Assembly: GCF_014636095.1 (NCBI RefSeq)
Contig: NZ_BMDV01000011.1
Coordinates: 1-57,318, forward strand
Length of the DNA stretch: 57,318 nt
Direction of reading: 5' to 3'
From: Acinetobacter modestus
Lineage (GTDB): Bacteria > Pseudomonadota > Gammaproteobacteria > Pseudomonadales > Moraxellaceae
In this document: one piece after another, positions 55,446 through 57,318 of the stretch
How positions within the stretch are numbered: position 1 is the first letter of the stretch
How the letters are laid out: each line of letters begins with the position of its first letter
Notes under the pieces: generated by a model
What the model saw: the letters and a program-made list of their open reading frames with translations, nothing else
Databases searched by the model: none
Told to the model about the DNA's origin: nothing
Program-made: the position numbers and the translations under genes

Positions 55446-57318
55446 ATGCTTTTCAAAAGTCTTTTATCGCCAATTAAAAGTATTACTTCAAATTTATTAG
55501 AAAGTAATACAACAACTTCATCCATCACAGGTTCAACCATAGCTCCCCTTTCTCTTTCGTCAATCACAAATATCGTTTCGACGAGTTCAATTACAAATAC
55601 GGTAAATCAAACCATTAGTACGGTTAGCAATAGCATTGCAAGTTCTCCAATAAGTACGATTACCAGTACTTTAGGCAGTGTAACTGGGAGTAGCAGTCCA
55701 TTATCTACAGTGACGAATATTGTTAGTGGTGTCACAGGAGGAACAACCACGAATCCTGTTGATACCGTAACTAATATTGTTGGTGGTATTACAGGTGGAA
55801 TAGGAACTTCCCCACTCAATGTAGTCACAAATATCTTAGGAGCCACTGGAAGTAACCCTGTCAATATTGTAATGGGAATCATCGGAGGAGTTACAGGAGG
55901 TGATCTCAGCAACAATCCTGTCACAAGTACGGTTCAAAACACTATAGACACTCTTCAAGGTGTAGAAAGTTTAAAAACAAGTATTATTAATTCAGGTATC
56001 CATACTGTAGCGGATGCAGTTATAGGGACGGTTCACCAATCAGAGCATCCAATCGGAGATTTAGCAAATCTTGGTACGCTTACCTTTGAAACCTCACGCG
56101 ATACAGTGAATGGAAGTCTCGAAGCAGTTTCAAATCTCGCTGGTGCGGATATTAATGGTGCAATTGGCTCAGCAACTGGCGTTATCGGCACACTCATCAA
56201 TAATGGTTCTACTGCTTCAAACACGGTTCAGCACATTGTGGGTGATTTAACGGATATTAGCAGCGGCAGTCCTGTTGCTGCTGTCACAGATATTATTGGT
56301 GGTGTTACGGGCGGCGGCGTCGCTAATCCTCTTGATGCTGTGACCAATATTATCGGTGGTATTACTAGCGGTGTCGGTGGTAATCCTCTTGATGCTGTAA
56401 CCGATATTATTGGTGGTATTACGGGTGGTGTCGGTGGTAATCCGCTTGAGACTGTAACCGATCTTATTAGTGGTGTTACAGGCGGTTTAGGTAGTAATCC
56501 GCTTGAAACTGTAACCGATCTTATTGGCGGTGTTACGGGTAGTGTTGGTGGTAACCCTCTTGATGCTGTGACCAATATTATTGGTGGTGTTACGGGTGGC
56601 ATCAGTGGTAATCCTCTTGATACTGTGACCGATCTTATTGGCGGTGTTACGGGCGGTGTCAGTGGTAATCCTCTGGATGCTGTAACTGGTATTATTGGTG
56701 GTATTACGGGTGGCGTCGGTGGCAATCCTCTTGATGGTGTAACCGATATTATTGGTGGTGTTACGGGTGGCGATTTAGGTAACAATCCAGTCACAGGCAT
56801 TGTTCAAACTGGTATCGATGTACTTCAAGGTGTAGAGAGCCTCAAAACAGAAATTATCAATACAGGAATAAATACAGTAGGTGGCGTAATTAGTGGTGTA
56901 TTACCCCAAGTACATCCAATCGTTGATTTGACCAATCTTGGGACACTTACATTTGAAACTTCACGCGATACTGTAAATGGAACACTTGAAGCAATTTCAG
57001 ATTTAGCAGGTGCAGATATTAATGGTGCCGTAGGTTCTGCCTCAGGTGTAATTGGAACTTTAATTAATAATGGAACAACTGCTTCAAACACAATTCAACA
57101 TATTGTAGGCGATCTAACCGACCTTGGTAGTAGCAATCCTCTGGGAAATATTACAGATATTATTGGTGGTGTTACGGGTGGTGTCAGTGGTAATCCGCTT
57201 GATGCTGTAACTGGTATTATTGGTGGTATTACTGGCGGTGTCGGTGGTAATCCTCTTGATGCTGTGACTGATATTATTGGTGGTATTACTGGCGGTGTCG
57301 GTGGTAATCCTCTTGATG
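55446..57318 (+). CDS. Giant-type repetitive Gly/Thr/Val-rich protein, 3' end missing
   Basis: An open frame from ATG 55446 runs 624 codons to the window edge without a stop, so the gene is longer. The start has AGGTA upstream. The N-terminal 30 residues (MLFKSLLSPIKSITSNLLES) do not look like a Sec signal peptide. After a Ser/Thr-rich segment and three to four degenerate repeats comes a module of 119 residues, then nine 19-residue units of the type NPLDAVTDIIGGITGGVGG. A second 118-residue module and at least three more units follow. It has no cysteine, and aromatic residues are nearly absent. It resembles large surface or secreted repeat proteins of Acinetobacter, but no family is assigned; type I secretion is possible if the missing C-terminus carries a signal. 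Confidence 0.85.
   Translation, partial: MLFKSLLSPIKSITSNLLESNTTTSSITGSTIAPLSLSSITNIVSTSSITNTVNQTISTVSNSIASSPISTITSTLGSVTGSSSPLSTVTNIVSGVTGGTTTNPVDTVTNIVGGITGGIGTSPLNVVTNILGATGSNPVNIVMGIIGGVTGGDLSNNPVTSTVQNTIDTLQGVESLKTSIINSGIHTVADAVIGTVHQSEHPIGDLANLGTLTFETSRDTVNGSLEAVSNLAGADINGAIGSATGVIGTLINNGSTASNTVQHIVGDLTDISSGSPVAAVTDIIGGVTGGGVANPLDAVTNIIGGITSGVGGNPLDAVTDIIGGITGGVGGNPLETVTDLISGVTGGLGSNPLETVTDLIGGVTGSVGGNPLDAVTNIIGGVTGGISGNPLDTVTDLIGGVTGGVSGNPLDAVTGIIGGITGGVGGNPLDGVTDIIGGVTGGDLGNNPVTGIVQTGIDVLQGVESLKTEIINTGINTVGGVISGVLPQVHPIVDLTNLGTLTFETSRDTVNGTLEAISDLAGADINGAVGSASGVIGTLINNGTTASNTIQHIVGDLTDLGSSNPLGNITDIIGGVTGGVSGNPLDAVTGIIGGITGGVGGNPLDAVTDIIGGITGGVGGNPLD
55911..57134 (+). repeat. 870-bp higher-order repeat (module plus array)
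   Basis: AAC-AAT-CC(T/A)-GTC-ACA starts modules at 55911 and 56781, exactly 870 nt (290 codons) apart. The modules (55911-56267 and 56781-57134) share protein segments such as LQGVESLKT, LGTLTFETSRDTVNG and ASNT(V/I)QHIVGDLTD, but differ at many third codon positions. Confidence 0.9.
56268..56780 (+). repeat. Tandem 57-bp repeats, first array (9 units)
   Basis: Units start at 56268, 56325 and then every 57 bp to 56724. Each encodes 19 residues, (N/S)P(L/V)(D/E)xVT(D/N)(I/L)I(G/S)G(I/V)T(G/S)G. The DNA of neighbouring units is nearly identical, showing recent expansion or gene conversion. Confidence 0.95.
57135..57318 (+). repeat. Tandem 57-bp repeats, second array (continues past edge)
   Basis: Units start at 57135, 57192, 57249 and 57306, the last cut by the window end. 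The units at 57249 and 57192 match units of the first array closely. Confidence 0.95.

Noticed and set aside
55607..57091. Several antisense open frames rich in proline and valine opposite the repeat protein
   Set aside because: They are opposite-strand shadows of the 57-bp repeats (GGT/GGC codons read as ACC/GCC), broken at module borders, and the plus-strand frame is continuous with a promoter and start.
56268..57318. Regular short repeats suggesting a CRISPR array
   Set aside because: The units are contiguous, have no unique spacers, and are fully coding with a 57-bp (19-codon) period.

Overview
The window looks like chromosomal DNA of an Acinetobacter species (Moraxellaceae, Gammaproteobacteria). 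This rests on the AT-rich composition, the protein sequences, and familiar gene neighbours (tig-clpP-clpX, ackA-pta, metX-metW, tatABC). The species cannot be named from the sequence alone. Almost everything is vertically inherited-looking core genome. No insertion sequence, prophage, CRISPR array or rRNA operon is visible.

Layout. 0.2-2.5 kb: a YfiR-YfiN-YfiB type cyclic-di-GMP signalling operon. 2.5-10.1 kb: membrane and envelope genes (metallophosphoesterase, phospholipase D family lipoprotein, acyltransferase, a 47-residue membrane peptide, HflX, LrgA/LrgB) and two tandem DUF2147 paralogues. 10.1-16 kb: Prc protease, NagZ, a methyltransferase, and an alpha/beta hydrolase that appears fused to a PilZ domain. 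16-25.5 kb: central metabolism (ProA, AckA-Pta, class I fumarase), a divergent DMT transporter/AraC pair and a DUF2059 protein. 25.5-30 kb: the ClpXP/trigger-factor proteostasis cluster. 30-34.7 kb: an iron locus with two Fur-like boxes, a TonB-dependent receptor, a PiuC-type dioxygenase and an FMN-dependent hydroxy-acid oxidase. 34.7-39.2 kb: leuA behind a leucine-rich leader peptide, then metX-metW and a Sel1 protein. 39.3-46.1 kb: an orphan SMI1/KNR4-like protein, RdgB, TatABC, a PhoX-type phosphatase with a Tat plus lipobox leader, an NRDE protein and Lgt. 46.1-54.8 kb: WrbA, YihY, a Sel1 lipoprotein, a second DMT/AraC pair, a polysaccharide deacetylase, an FAH-family protein, a YcxB-like protein and a two-domain START-like exported protein. 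54.8-57.3 kb: tRNA-Arg(ACG), an AT-rich gap with a near-perfect CRP-type site, and the 5' part of a very repetitive Gly/Thr/Val/Ile-rich protein that runs off the window.

How parts may work together. PHO-box-like direct repeats (TGTCA-N6-TGTCA) lie in front of both tatA and phoX, so phosphate starvation may raise both the Tat exporter and one of its substrates. PhoX's leader also carries a lipobox, which makes nearby Lgt a plausible modifying enzyme. The c-di-GMP-producing Yfi module and the putative PilZ hydrolase are a possible producer/receptor pair, but nothing here links them directly. The most unusual object is the repeat protein at the right edge: 19-residue units are arranged inside a 290-residue higher-order repeat, downstream of a CRP-type site placed for a class II promoter.
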